Positions 32,801 to 40,695 of a DNA stretch of 64,000 nucleotides are shown here, piece by piece. Both the position numbers and the translations under genes were made by a program. The stretch is taken from assembly GCF_042683405.1 (NCBI RefSeq), contig NZ_JBHUJS010000003.1:868001-932000 (forward strand), written 5' to 3'. Source of the DNA: Telluria sp042683405. GTDB lineage: Bacteria > Pseudomonadota > Gammaproteobacteria > Burkholderiales > Burkholderiaceae_D. Numbering within the stretch: the first letter of the stretch is position 1; each line of letters opens with the position of its first letter. The notes beneath the pieces were generated by a model. It was not told the origin of the DNA, searched no databases, and worked only from the letters and a program-made list of their open reading frames with translations.

Positions 32801-33745
32801 TTAGCGGGTGGAGAGCTTGCGCTGGCGCTCTTCGCGCGGGGTGTTGCCGAACAGGGCGCCGAAGGCGGTGGAAAAGTGCGAGCCGGACGAGAAGCCGCAC
32901 ATCAGGCCAACCTGGACGATGGAATAGTTGGTGTCGAGCAGCAACTGGCGGGCGCGGCGCAGCCGCAGCTCCAGGTAGTAGCGCGACGGCAGGCTGTCGA
33001 GGTATTGCTTGAACAGGCGCTCCAGCTGGCGCCGCGACAGGCCGACCAGGTTGGCGATGTCGTCGGTCGAGAGCGGTTCCTCGATGTTGGCTTCCATCAG
33101 GGTGACCGCTTCGGACAGCTTGGGCTGCAGCGTCCCGAAGCGCGCCTGCAGGGCGACGCGCTGGCGCTCTTCGCGGCCGCGCACCCGGTCGATGCACAGC
33201 GTTTCCTTTATCTGGGCCTGGACGCCGGCGCCGAACATCGACTCGACCAGCGTCAGGGCGAAGTCGATGCTGGCAGCCCCGCCACAACAGGTCAGGCGGT
33301 TGCCGTCCATCTCGTAGAGATTGGGGATGAGGATGGCGTGCTCGGCAGCGGTGTCGACTTCGGCGTACAGCGCCCACGGCAGGGCGCTGCGCACCCCGTT
33401 CAGGGCGCCGCAGTCGGCCAGCCACAGCACGCCCGCGCCGACGCCGCCCCAGAACTGGGCGCTGCGGCAGCGCTCGCTGACCACGCGCAGCTGGGCCGGA
33501 CGCAATGCCGCCTGCGCCTCGTCGGCCACCAGCAGCACCAGGTGCCAGTGGCGCTGCGCTTCGGAGGCAAACTTGTCGGGATGGCGCACGTCCACGTGCA
33601 GGCGCTCGGGGCCGAGGATCTTGGCGGCCAGGCGCAGGGGCTGGTACAGGCCGGACCAGGTCAGCGCATCCGGTTCGCCCGCGTGGATCAGCAGGACGCG
33701 CAGCGGCTTCTCCTGCGCGAGGCGCGCAAGGTCTTCAAATGGCAT
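32801..33745 (-). CDS. argR: GlxA-like AraC-family regulator, probably ArgR
   Basis: A 314-residue regulator. The N-terminal half is a DJ-1/PfpI-like fold (LRVLLIHAGEPDALTWSGLYQPL; RSAQFWGGVGAGVLWLADCG) that senses the effector. The C-terminal half is an AraC double helix-turn-helix: EEPLSTDDIANLVGLSRRQLERLFKQYL and YSIVQVGLMCGFSSGSHFSTAFGALFG. The family plus the position beside aruC points to the arginine-responsive activator ArgR of Pseudomonas type, not the hexameric E. coli ArgR. ATG 33745 is preferred over 33808. Confidence 0.82.
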   Translation of the reverse strand: MPFEDLARLAQEKPLRVLLIHAGEPDALTWSGLYQPLRLAAKILGPERLHVDVRHPDKFASEAQRHWHLVLLVADEAQAALRPAQLRVVSERCRSAQFWGGVGAGVLWLADCGALNGVRSALPWALYAEVDTAAEHAILIPNLYEMDGNRLTCCGGAASIDFALTLVESMFGAGVQAQIKETLCIDRVRGREERQRVALQARFGTLQPKLSEAVTLMEANIEEPLSTDDIANLVGLSRRQLERLFKQYLDSLPSRYYLELRLRRARQLLLDTNYSIVQVGLMCGFSSGSHFSTAFGALFGNTPREERQRKLSTR

Positions 33746-33970
33746 GGGCTGCGGTAGCGGGCATGGACGGTCCGGGATTGGATGCCCGTTATGATACCGG
33801 AGTTGCAAGCCGCTCCCCTGGCGCCGGTGCGATCATGCAGTTTTGCCAGCACGGATATAATCACTCCACTATGGGTGAACGCTACGTTTCGATGCGATCG
33901 ACGGGCCGCTCTTGCACCTGACGGAGCTGCTGGCCAGCGCCAGCCAACATGAACACAACGAGGAAAAAAT

Positions 33971-34252
33971 TTGAAAACCGTGCTGCTCCAAGGCAAAAAG
34001 CCTGCCAATTACGACAAGACCATCATCGCCAACATCCTGCTGGAACAGGCCAGCGAAGCGGAAGTGCGCAAGGAGAAGATGATCATCGGCCTGCGCAATG
34101 AGGATGGCGAAATCTACCGCCTGATCGGCGCGACCAAGCCGAACAGCTTCATGAATGCGGTCGAGGAGCTGGACGACATGGGCCTGGAAGACGAGCTGGA
34201 GGATTCGGACGGCCCCCAGGACGGCTACGACGCCATCTTCGGCGAGCCCTGA
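33971..34252 (+). CDS. small acidic protein of unknown function
   Basis: A 93-residue protein that I do not recognise. It starts with TTG, supported by GAGGA about 8 bases upstream. The first half (KTVLLQGKKPANYDKTIIANILLEQ; VRKEKMIIGLRNEDGEIYRLIG) looks like a small alpha/beta fold. The end is very acidic (EELDDMGLEDELEDSDG). No membrane segment or metal motif. It stands alone; a GGGACNGTCCC-type hairpin follows at 34281-34305. Confidence 0.7.
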   Translation: MKTVLLQGKKPANYDKTIIANILLEQASEAEVRKEKMIIGLRNEDGEIYRLIGATKPNSFMNAVEELDDMGLEDELEDSDGPQDGYDAIFGEP

Positions 34253-34280
34253 ACCGCCCCGCTGTCGCTCAATGGAGACA

Positions 34281-34305
34281 GGAACCGTCCTGCAGGGACG
34301 GTCCC
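34281..34305 (+). repeat. GGGACNGTCCC-family hairpin
   Basis: GGAACCGTCC (34281-34290), TGCA, GGGACGGTCCC (34295-34305) with a core ACCGTC/GACGGT stem. It lies 29 bases past the small acidic gene and may end its transcript. Confidence 0.5.
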
Positions 34306-34372
34306 ATGGCGATGCAATAAATTTTACTTCTAGGAATCTTTGTTCTGTGATTTCTGGAGTATTATTTTTTGC

Positions 34373-35206
34373 ATGCACAGACTTGACGCCTTCCGGAACA
34401 TCGCCACGCAAGCCAGCCGCGGCGAACTGACCTTCCCCACGCACGTCGACGCCACGCTCAGGCTGCAGCGCGCCCTGAGCGAGCCCGACTGCCATCTCGA
34501 CGCCGCCGCGCGCCTGGTCCAGGCCGAGCCGCTGCTGGCCGCCCGTACCGTGGCGATCGCCAACTCCGCAGCCTACGACCGCGCCGGCAACGAAGTCACC
34601 AACGTCAAGGGCGCCGTGCAGCGCGTGGGTTTCCGCACGCTGAACGCGCTGGTCGCTTCCGTGATCGTGCGCCAGCTGAACGGCGCCATCCGCGATCCGG
34701 CCCTGCGCGAGATGTCCAACCGGCTGTGGGAGCATTCGGCCCACGTGGCCGCGCTGTCCATGGTGATTGCGCGCCGCATCACCCGCATCGATCCGGAGAC
34801 CGCGCTGTTTGCCGGCATCGTGCACGAAATCGGCGGCTTTTACCTGCTCTCGCGCGCCGAGGAATATCCGGGGCTGCTGGAAGGCGAGCCGGAAGAATGG
34901 ATCGAACACGGCGAAGCCGAAGTCGGACGCGGGGTACTGCTCAAGCTGGGCGTGCCGCAGCAGGTGCTGGCCGCCGTGGAGGACATGTGGGACGGCATGC
35001 GCGTGCTGCCGCCGGAAACGCTGGGCGACACGCTGATGCTCGCCAACGACTTGTCCCCTACCCCGTCGCCCCTGCACCAGCGCCCAGGCGCCACGACGCA
35101 CCAGGCGGCGTGCACCATCGACTTCGCGGTGGGCGAAGGGACGCTCGCCGCCATCCTCGAAGAATCGGCGGACGATGTGCGCTCGCTGACGGATGCGCTG
35201 AGGTAG
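34373..35206 (+). CDS. HDOD domain protein
   Basis: A 277-residue HDOD (HD-related output) protein of the signalling type. LTFPTHVDATLRLQRALSEPDC and HLDAAARLVQAEPLLAARTVAIANS form the first part of the domain. LWEHSAHVAALSMVIARR and ALFAGIVHEIGGFYLLSR resemble an HD site, with H-x and HEIGG in place of HD, as HDOD proteins are degenerate. It has no receiver or GGDEF domain attached. ATG 34373 has no strong RBS but gives the family start. The MerR gene follows 5 bases later, so they are likely co-transcribed. Confidence 0.88.
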   Translation: MHRLDAFRNIATQASRGELTFPTHVDATLRLQRALSEPDCHLDAAARLVQAEPLLAARTVAIANSAAYDRAGNEVTNVKGAVQRVGFRTLNALVASVIVRQLNGAIRDPALREMSNRLWEHSAHVAALSMVIARRITRIDPETALFAGIVHEIGGFYLLSRAEEYPGLLEGEPEEWIEHGEAEVGRGVLLKLGVPQQVLAAVEDMWDGMRVLPPETLGDTLMLANDLSPTPSPLHQRPGATTHQAACTIDFAVGEGTLAAILEESADDVRSLTDALR

Positions 35207-35211
35207 CACCC

Positions 35212-35592
35212 ATGCTGTCGATCGGAGAGCTGGCCGCGCGCACCGGCGCGAGCGTGCGCTCGCTGCGCCACTACGAACAGAACGGTTTGCTGGTCTCGGT
35301 GCGCCAGCCGAATGGCTACCGCCGGTTCGATCCGTCCGCGGTGCAGTTCGTGGACCGCATCCGCACCCTGCTGCGCAACGGCTTCACGCTCGACGAGATC
35401 CGCCCGATCGTGTCGATGCTGGATGCGCGCACCGCCGGTCCCGGCATCTGCCCGGACGTGATCGCGCAATACGGCCGCAAGCTGGACGAACTGGACCAGC
35501 GCATCGCTGCGCTGGCGGAGATCCGCGCGCGCGCCGCCGAACGCCTGGCGGCGCTGCAGGAACAGCAGCGCGACCCGCCCACCTCCTGGTAG
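35212..35592 (+). CDS. MerR-family transcriptional regulator
   Basis: A 126-residue DNA-binding protein. MLSIGELAARTGASVRSLRHYEQNGLL is the winged helix-turn-helix, followed by RQPNGYRRFDPSAVQFVDRI and a dimerising coiled coil (DELDQRIAALAEIRARAAERLAAL). There are no metal-binding cysteine pairs of the MerR/CueR kind; one cysteine (GICPD) lies before the coil. The effector is unknown. It starts 5 bases after the HDOD gene and converges on the NTF2-like gene. Confidence 0.9.
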   Translation: MLSIGELAARTGASVRSLRHYEQNGLLVSVRQPNGYRRFDPSAVQFVDRIRTLLRNGFTLDEIRPIVSMLDARTAGPGICPDVIAQYGRKLDELDQRIAALAEIRARAAERLAALQEQQRDPPTSW

Positions 35593-35605
35593 TCGCGCGG
35601 CAGAG

Positions 35606-36145
35606 TCACAGCACGGCGGGCAGCGGGTGCGCCGGCTTCTCGGCATCCCAGGTCGCGGACAGGATGCACCAGCGCGTCCCGTCGTTGAGCATCTGGAAGG
35701 TGTTCACGCCACGGTTCTGCACGGGGCCGTCCACCTTCTCGCGCGTCTCGTACGAACTCCATACATGCGCCACGTGCCCCAGCACGCGCACGTCCTGGGA
35801 CAGCTCGCGCTCATAGAAGCCGCGCTGGCCGAACAGCCTGTCGTTCAGGCCGATGAACTGTTCCAGCGTCTGCGGGGCGGCGAGGAAGCCGCCGTCGCCA
35901 TGCAGCGTCGGCGTGATCAGGGCGCCCGGTGCGTGCAGGCGGCGCAGGCGCGCCCAGTCCTTGGCGGCGCCGGCCGGGCCGGACACGATCTCGTAGAGCG
36001 CGCGCGCCAGCGTGCCGGGCGAGGCGGCGGCCGGGTCGGAAGGGCCGGTGCCGCAAGCTGCGGTCGCGCCCAGTACGTTGGCCGATGCGTGGGCCGAAAA
36101 CGCCAGCGCGATGGCGGCAAACAGGGCGCGGGAAGTAGGATGCAT
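35606..36145 (-). CDS. secreted NTF2-like (SnoaL-type) protein
   Basis: A 179-residue exported protein. Signal peptide MHPTSRALFAAIALAFSAHASA, then a cone-shaped NTF2-like domain: LYEIVSGPAGAAKDWARLRRLHAPGALITPT at the front helix and first strand, DVRVLGHVAHVWSSYETRE in the core, and GVNTFQMLNDGTRWCILSATWDAE at the end. Such domains bind small ligands or act as hydrolases/isomerases; the specific role is unknown. ATG 36145 is taken because it begins the signal peptide; the frame extends 23 codons upstream without homology. Confidence 0.8.
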   Translation of the reverse strand: MHPTSRALFAAIALAFSAHASANVLGATAACGTGPSDPAAASPGTLARALYEIVSGPAGAAKDWARLRRLHAPGALITPTLHGDGGFLAAPQTLEQFIGLNDRLFGQRGFYERELSQDVRVLGHVAHVWSSYETREKVDGPVQNRGVNTFQMLNDGTRWCILSATWDAEKPAHPLPAVL

Positions 36146-36258
36146 GCGTGTTCCTTTCGTGGTGACGGTATGTGGAACACGCATGGTGGATGCTGACGCT
36201 AGTGTCAGGGTCAAGCGCTTTATGCGCCGTGCGGCGCTGACCCGCTCGTCCCGCGTAC

Positions 36259-36771
36259 TCAGCGCACGCGAATGCTTGCCATTGCGCGGTTGGCGAGCGC
36301 CAGGTGTGCAGTCTCGACCTCGTACGAGGCGCTGGCCAGCGCGCGCAACTCGGGGTCCTTGGTGCCATACATGCGCTTGCGGTCTTCGTTGGTGCCATCC
36401 TTGTGCGCGCTGATCGAACGCCTGATAAACGCCTCGTCGAATTCCACGCCGGACATGCCCTTCAACCGTGTCACCGCCTTGAGGTCGCGCTCGGTGGGGG
36501 CCGCGGGAATCTCCAGCTTGCGGGCCGCGGCCAGCTTGCGCACGTTGTCCAGCGCGCGCTGGTGGTCGTTCAGCAGCCGGTACGCGAACGCCCGCACCTC
36601 GTCGGTCGTCGCCGTCTTGCTGCCCAGCTGGCCGGCCTGCACGTCGACCATCAGGGTGCGAGCGCGGTCGCGCAGGTATTCCTGGTCCGCCTTGCTCAGC
36701 TCGGCGGCCGAGACGGATCCGAGGGCGAGGGGAAACATGATGGCGATCGCCGCTATTTTTCCGGGGCTCAT
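36259..36771 (-). CDS. DUF4142 family periplasmic protein
   Basis: A 170-residue secreted protein. The signal peptide MSPGKIAAIAIMFPLALGSVSA precedes a four-helix DUF4142 (ferritin-like) domain: LSKADQEYLRDRARTLMVDVQAGQLGSKTATTDEVRAFA, LLNDHQRALDNVRKLA and VEFDEAFIRRSISAHKDG. ATG 36771 follows AGGAAG at the right distance; an upstream TTG at 36786 is less likely. Family members are found in soil proteobacteria and have no agreed function. Confidence 0.88.
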   Translation of the reverse strand: MSPGKIAAIAIMFPLALGSVSAAELSKADQEYLRDRARTLMVDVQAGQLGSKTATTDEVRAFAYRLLNDHQRALDNVRKLAAARKLEIPAAPTERDLKAVTRLKGMSGVEFDEAFIRRSISAHKDGTNEDRKRMYGTKDPELRALASASYEVETAHLALANRAMASIRVR

Positions 36772-36863
36772 GGCGCTTCCTTTCAAAATCCGTCAGGGGG
36801 AAGGATCACCATACTCCTCGGCGGGAAAATCCCGGAATGACCGAAGTCAAACGCGCGCCGAAC

Positions 36864-36891
36864 AAAAAAAAGCCCGCTGGGGAAGCGGGCT
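36864..36891 (-). terminator. orphan rho-independent terminator
   Basis: AGCCCGCT / AGCGGGCT, an 8-base perfect stem with loop GGGGA, and eight T on the minus strand. The nearest minus-strand gene to its right, secF, has its own terminator 310 bases away. Confidence 0.85.
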
Positions 36892-37080
36892 GAAGTCCAA
36901 AACTAGGGATGTCCTGAAAGAGACGTGTCCATATTAGGATTCCGACTACGTTTGTTCCGTGCGGTGGCGCACACAACTCCTGAGATTTCGGCGAAATCGT
37001 CGAAAAAACCGTGTTTTCTGCCAGAAAAACGGGTTTTCTAACCCATTGCGTCAATACGGAGCGTATTTCCGCCCTATTTC

Positions 37081-37110
37081 GCCGATCCGGGCCGATCCGT
37101 GCCGATCCGC
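37081..37110. repeat. 10-base tandem repeat, three copies
   Basis: GCCGATCCG followed by G, T or C, three times in a row with no gap. It resembles an iteron in arrangement but is too short for a confident function. Confidence 0.8.
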
Positions 37111-37202
37111 AGCCTTTCAAGGCATACACGGTGCTTCTGGCGTCATCTTGCGATAACTGGAGGCAACTTACGTGATCTGCGGCGATCTGTACGGCACAGC
37201 CG

Positions 37203-37238
37203 AAAAAAATGCCGCGCGGCGCGAGCCGGGCGGCATTT
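37203..37238 (-). terminator. rho-independent terminator of the secF operon
   Basis: Arms AAATGCCGC (37207-37215) and GCGGCATTT (37230-37238), 9 bases each, followed on the minus strand by a T-run. It lies 20 bases past the secF stop. Confidence 0.85.
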
Positions 37239-37257
37239 CTGGTCGGGGCGGGCTCGC

Positions 37258-38268
37258 TTAGACGACGGCACCGTCGGTTTCGTCGCGCTCCTTGACCGGC
37301 TTGATCAGGTCTTCGCGCTTCACGCCCAGCCACATTGCGATCGCTGCCGCAACGAACACCGACGAGTAGATGCCGAAGCAGATACCGATCGTCAGCGCGA
37401 GTGCAAAGTTGTGCAGCGTGTGGCCGCCCAGGAGCAGCATCGACAGCACCATCATCTGCGTGCTGCCGTGGGTGATGATGGTACGCGAGATGGTGCTGGT
37501 GATCGCGTTATCGATCACTTCGTGCACGCTCATCTTGCGCTGCTTGCGGAAGTTCTCGCGGATCCGGTCGAAGATGACGACCGATTCGTTGACCGAGTAA
37601 CCCAGCACCGCCAGCACCGCCGCCAGCACCGTCAGCGAGAACTCCCACTGGAAGTAGGCAAAGAAGCCAAGGATGATGACCACGTCGTGCAGGTTCGCGA
37701 TGATCGCCGAGACGGCGTACTTCCATTCGAAGCGCAGCGCCAGGTAGGCCATCACGCCGATCACCACCATCACCAGCGCGTTCAGGCCGTTCTGCGCGAG
37801 TTCCTCGCCCACCGACGGGCCGACGAATTCCACGCGCTTGAGCGACAGCACTTCCTGGCCCGCCGCGTTCACGCAGTTGGTGCGCACCGTCGTGTCGCCT
37901 TCGTTCTGGATCTGGCGTGCCGTGCCGCCTTCGGCCTGGCACAGTGCGCCGAACACGCGTTGCGCGTCGGTGCCGCCGGTGCCGTCGGCCGGCGGCAGGC
38001 GCAGCAGCACATCGCGCGCGGTGCCGAAGCTGGTCACTTCAGGCGCCTCGTAGCCGATCGAACGCAGCGTGGCCCGGATCTTCTCCTGGTCGGCCGCCTT
38101 CGGGTAGGACAGCTCCATCACGGTGCCGCCGGTGAATTCGACCGAGTAGTGCAGGCCGTTCTTCCACAGGAAGAACACTGCAGCCACGAAGGTCAGCGCC
38201 GAGATCACGTTGAAAATCAACGCGTGGCGCATGAACGGGATGTCCCGCTTGATCTTGAAAAATTCCAT
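37258..38268 (-). CDS. secF: protein translocase subunit SecF
   Basis: A 336-residue inner-membrane protein of the Sec accessory complex that uses the proton gradient to help proteins leave the SecYEG channel. Six membrane helices: one before the periplasmic domain (ALIFNVISALTFVAAVFFLW) and five after. The EFTGG motif, GPSVGEELAQNGLNALVMVVIGVMAYL and LGYSVNESVVIFDRIREN are SecF signatures. It starts 17 bases after secD, and a terminator follows. Confidence 0.96.
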   Translation of the reverse strand: MEFFKIKRDIPFMRHALIFNVISALTFVAAVFFLWKNGLHYSVEFTGGTVMELSYPKAADQEKIRATLRSIGYEAPEVTSFGTARDVLLRLPPADGTGGTDAQRVFGALCQAEGGTARQIQNEGDTTVRTNCVNAAGQEVLSLKRVEFVGPSVGEELAQNGLNALVMVVIGVMAYLALRFEWKYAVSAIIANLHDVVIILGFFAYFQWEFSLTVLAAVLAVLGYSVNESVVIFDRIRENFRKQRKMSVHEVIDNAITSTISRTIITHGSTQMMVLSMLLLGGHTLHNFALALTIGICFGIYSSVFVAAAIAMWLGVKREDLIKPVKERDETDGAVV

Positions 38269-38285
38269 CTTGTTCTATCCCGTCC

Positions 38286-40154
38286 TTAATTCTTGGCTTC
38301 GTTGTGCTTCCACACGGTGCCGATGGAGATATTGCTCAGCTTTTTCTTGCGGCCGTACCAGAGGTTGACCATGCCGCGCGAGACAAACACCGCCGAGAAC
38401 ATCGAGGTCAGGATGCCGAGCGTGTGCACCACCGCGAAGCCGCGCACCGCGCCGGAACCGAACACCAGCAGCGCCAGGCCGACGATCAGGGTGGTGACGT
38501 TGGAGTCGACGATGGTGGCCCATGCGCGCTCGAAGCCTGCCGCGATCGCAGCCTGCGGCGTGGCGCCGCTACGCAGCTCTTCGCGGATACGCTCGTTGAT
38601 CAGCACGTTGGCGTCGATCGCCATGCCCAGCGCCAGCGCGATCGCGGCGATACCGGGCAGCGTCAGCGTGATCTGCAGGGTCGACAGGATCGCCAGCAGC
38701 AGCAGCACGTTGACCGCCAGCGCGAACACGCTGAAGAAGCCGAACACGTGATAGTAGATCAGCATGAAGATCGCGATGGCGATGAAGCCGTACAGCGTCG
38801 ACTTCAGGCCGCGCTCGACGTTCTCCGCGCCCAGCTGCGGGCCGACCACGCGCTCTTCGATCACTTCCATCGGGGCCGACAGCGCGCCGGAGCGCAGCAG
38901 CAGCGCCAGTTCGGCCGCTTCCGCCGCGGTGCCCGCGCCGGTGATCTGGAATCGGGTGCCCAGTTCTTCCTGGATGGTCGGCGCCGACAGGATGGTGTAC
39001 TGGCCCTTCTCCTTCAGCAGGATGGCCATGCGCTTGCCGATGCGTTCGCGGGTCGCTTCGCGCATGCGGCGGCCGCCGTCGCCGTTCAGGTCGATCGACA
39101 CGGCCGGACGCTGGTTCTGGTCGAAGCTGGCCACGGCGCTGGAGATGTAGTCGCCGGTCAGGATCACTTCCTTCTTCACGACCAGCGGGCCGCCCTGCGC
39201 CGCGCCGAAGAACTCGGAATCCAATGGCACGCTCGCCGCCGACTCGGTGCCCGGCAGGACGGTCTCGTCCACCATGCGCAGTTCCAGCGTCGCGGTGCGG
39301 CCGATGATGTCCTTCGCGTGCGCCGAATCCTGCACGCCTGGCAGCTGGACCACGATGCGGTCCGCGCCCTGCTGCTGGATGATCGGCTCGGTCGTGCCCA
39401 GTTCGTTCACGCGCTTGGACAGCGTCGAGATGTTCTGCTTGACGCCTTCGCTGATGATCGCCTGCAGCGCGGTCGGCTTGAGCGTGACGCCCAGCTTGAA
39501 GTCGGCGCCGTCGGCGAGATTGGTGAAGGCCAGGTCGGGAATTTCGTTTGCCAGTACCTGCTGCGCCGCGGTGCGGGTCGCCTCGTCGCGGAAGCGCACT
39601 TCAATGCGGTCGCCCACGCGCTCGATGCCGGCATGGCGCACGTTCTTGTCGCGCAGCTGGCTGCGGATGCCTGCCTGCAGGCCCTTGATGCGGGTGTCGA
39701 CGGCCGCCTTGGTGTCGACCTGCATCAGGAAGTGGACGCCGCCGCGCAGGTCCAGGCCCAGGTTCATCGGCAATGCACGCACGGCCTGCATCCACTGCGG
39801 GGTGTTCTTGGCCAGGTTGACGGTGACGATGAAGTCAGCATTTTCCGGGTCGCGGTTCAGGTCGTGTTCCAGCGCCAGCTTGGCCTTGAACTGTTCGTCC
39901 GGCGAGGCGAAACGCGCTCGCACGGACCGGGTCGCACCCTCGCCTTCGAGACTGATGCCGTCATGCGCGATGCGTTCCGACTTGAGGGCGGCTTCCACAC
40001 GCGAGGCGGTGTCGTCCGTCACCTTGACGGTGGCCTTGCCGGACGTGACCTGCAGTGCCGGGGACTCGCCAAAGTAGTTCGGAGCCGTGTACAACGCGCC
40101 GAACAGCAGCGCGATGACGATCAGGATGTATTTCCAGACGGGGTAGCGATTCAT
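38286..40154 (-). CDS. secD: protein translocase subunit SecD
   Basis: A 622-residue partner of SecF with one N-terminal helix (YILIVIALLFGALYTAPNYF), a large periplasmic head and five C-terminal helices. LGLDLRGGVHFLMQVD is the DLRGG motif that defines SecD, and ALGMAIDANVLINERIREEL and GSGAVRGFAVVHTLGILTSMFSAVF are conserved helices. It follows yajC by 10 bases. SecD-SecF-YajC form one complex. Confidence 0.97.
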   Translation of the reverse strand: MNRYPVWKYILIVIALLFGALYTAPNYFGESPALQVTSGKATVKVTDDTASRVEAALKSERIAHDGISLEGEGATRSVRARFASPDEQFKAKLALEHDLNRDPENADFIVTVNLAKNTPQWMQAVRALPMNLGLDLRGGVHFLMQVDTKAAVDTRIKGLQAGIRSQLRDKNVRHAGIERVGDRIEVRFRDEATRTAAQQVLANEIPDLAFTNLADGADFKLGVTLKPTALQAIISEGVKQNISTLSKRVNELGTTEPIIQQQGADRIVVQLPGVQDSAHAKDIIGRTATLELRMVDETVLPGTESAASVPLDSEFFGAAQGGPLVVKKEVILTGDYISSAVASFDQNQRPAVSIDLNGDGGRRMREATRERIGKRMAILLKEKGQYTILSAPTIQEELGTRFQITGAGTAAEAAELALLLRSGALSAPMEVIEERVVGPQLGAENVERGLKSTLYGFIAIAIFMLIYYHVFGFFSVFALAVNVLLLLAILSTLQITLTLPGIAAIALALGMAIDANVLINERIREELRSGATPQAAIAAGFERAWATIVDSNVTTLIVGLALLVFGSGAVRGFAVVHTLGILTSMFSAVFVSRGMVNLWYGRKKKLSNISIGTVWKHNEAKN

Positions 40155-40164
40155 GGTGGTCTTA

Positions 40165-40491
40165 TCAGATGGACTTCAGGGTGCCTTTCGGCAGCAGCAT
40201 CGTGATGGCGTTCTTCTGGACCACGATCTCGACGCCGGTCGCGACTTCCAGGGTGACGTGCGCGTCGGTGACCTTGGAGACCTTGCCGAGCAGGCCGCCG
40301 GCCGTGACCACTTCGTCGCCGCGGGTCAGCGCATCGATCATCGCCTTCTGTTCCTTGGCGCGCTTTTGCTGCGGACGGATCATGAGGAAGTACATGACCA
40401 CGAACATCAGGATCAGTGGCAGGAAGGTCGTCAGGCTGCTGGTGGCGGCCGCAGGTGCGGCGGCTTGCGCGTAGGCGTTAGAGATGAACAC
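40165..40491 (-). CDS. yajC: preprotein translocase subunit YajC
   Basis: A 108-residue single-span membrane protein of the SecDF-YajC complex. LTTFLPLILMFVVMYFLMIRPQQKRAKEQKAM is the hallmark helix and following basic stretch. VVTAGGLLGKVSKV and the final VVQKNAITMLLPKGTLK form the small cytoplasmic domain. First in the yajC-secD-secF set; tgt and queA lie upstream on the same strand, as in many proteobacteria. Confidence 0.97.
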   Translation of the reverse strand: MFISNAYAQAAAPAAATSSLTTFLPLILMFVVMYFLMIRPQQKRAKEQKAMIDALTRGDEVVTAGGLLGKVSKVTDAHVTLEVATGVEIVVQKNAITMLLPKGTLKSI

Positions 40492-40579
40492 GGGTACTCC
40501 ACATTGTCAGGTTGAAAAAACAGCGCTGTATTCTAGCACCCGCCGCGCGCACGGGATAATTGCAACTGGTGTAATGACA

Positions 40580-40690
40580 TCATGTCCGTCATCCCGGTGA
40601 AGGCCGGGATCGATGCTGGGCAGGAAGTGGGGGCACATTGCAATAAATCAAGCTCAGCATGGATGCCCCCGCACGCCGGGAGGACGGGTG
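40580..40690. repeat. GTCATCCC-type dispersed repeat region
   Basis: GTCATCCCGGTGAAGGCCGGGATC lies in the gap between yajC and tgt. The same unit occurs at 42885-42969, 45099-45124 and, degraded, near 11210. No gene is supported here. Confidence 0.7.
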
Positions 40691-40695
40691 CATAT

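Larger units (their letters stand above)
36772..37257. other. 486-base gene-free region with relic-like features
   Basis: No convincing gene. It contains a strong minus-strand terminator (36864-36891) that belongs to no annotated gene. An A+T-richer stretch (about 36960-37060) has AAAACCGTGTTTTC and AAAAACGGGTTTT arms. A perfect 10-base tandem repeat lies at 37081-37110, and the secF terminator is at 37203-37238. The text around 36905-36950 reads like the end of an insertion element, but I cannot name one. Confidence 0.6.

Noticed and set aside
37081..37110. The 10-base triple repeat as a replication-origin iteron set
   Set aside because: Too few and too short, and no replication gene nearby.
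36806..37333. A 175-codon minus-strand frame in the gap before secF
   Set aside because: It crosses a terminator and the end of secF and shows no family; kept only as a possible relic region.
38304..40205. A 633-codon open frame opposite secD
   Set aside because: Antisense shadow of secD; no start signal or domain.
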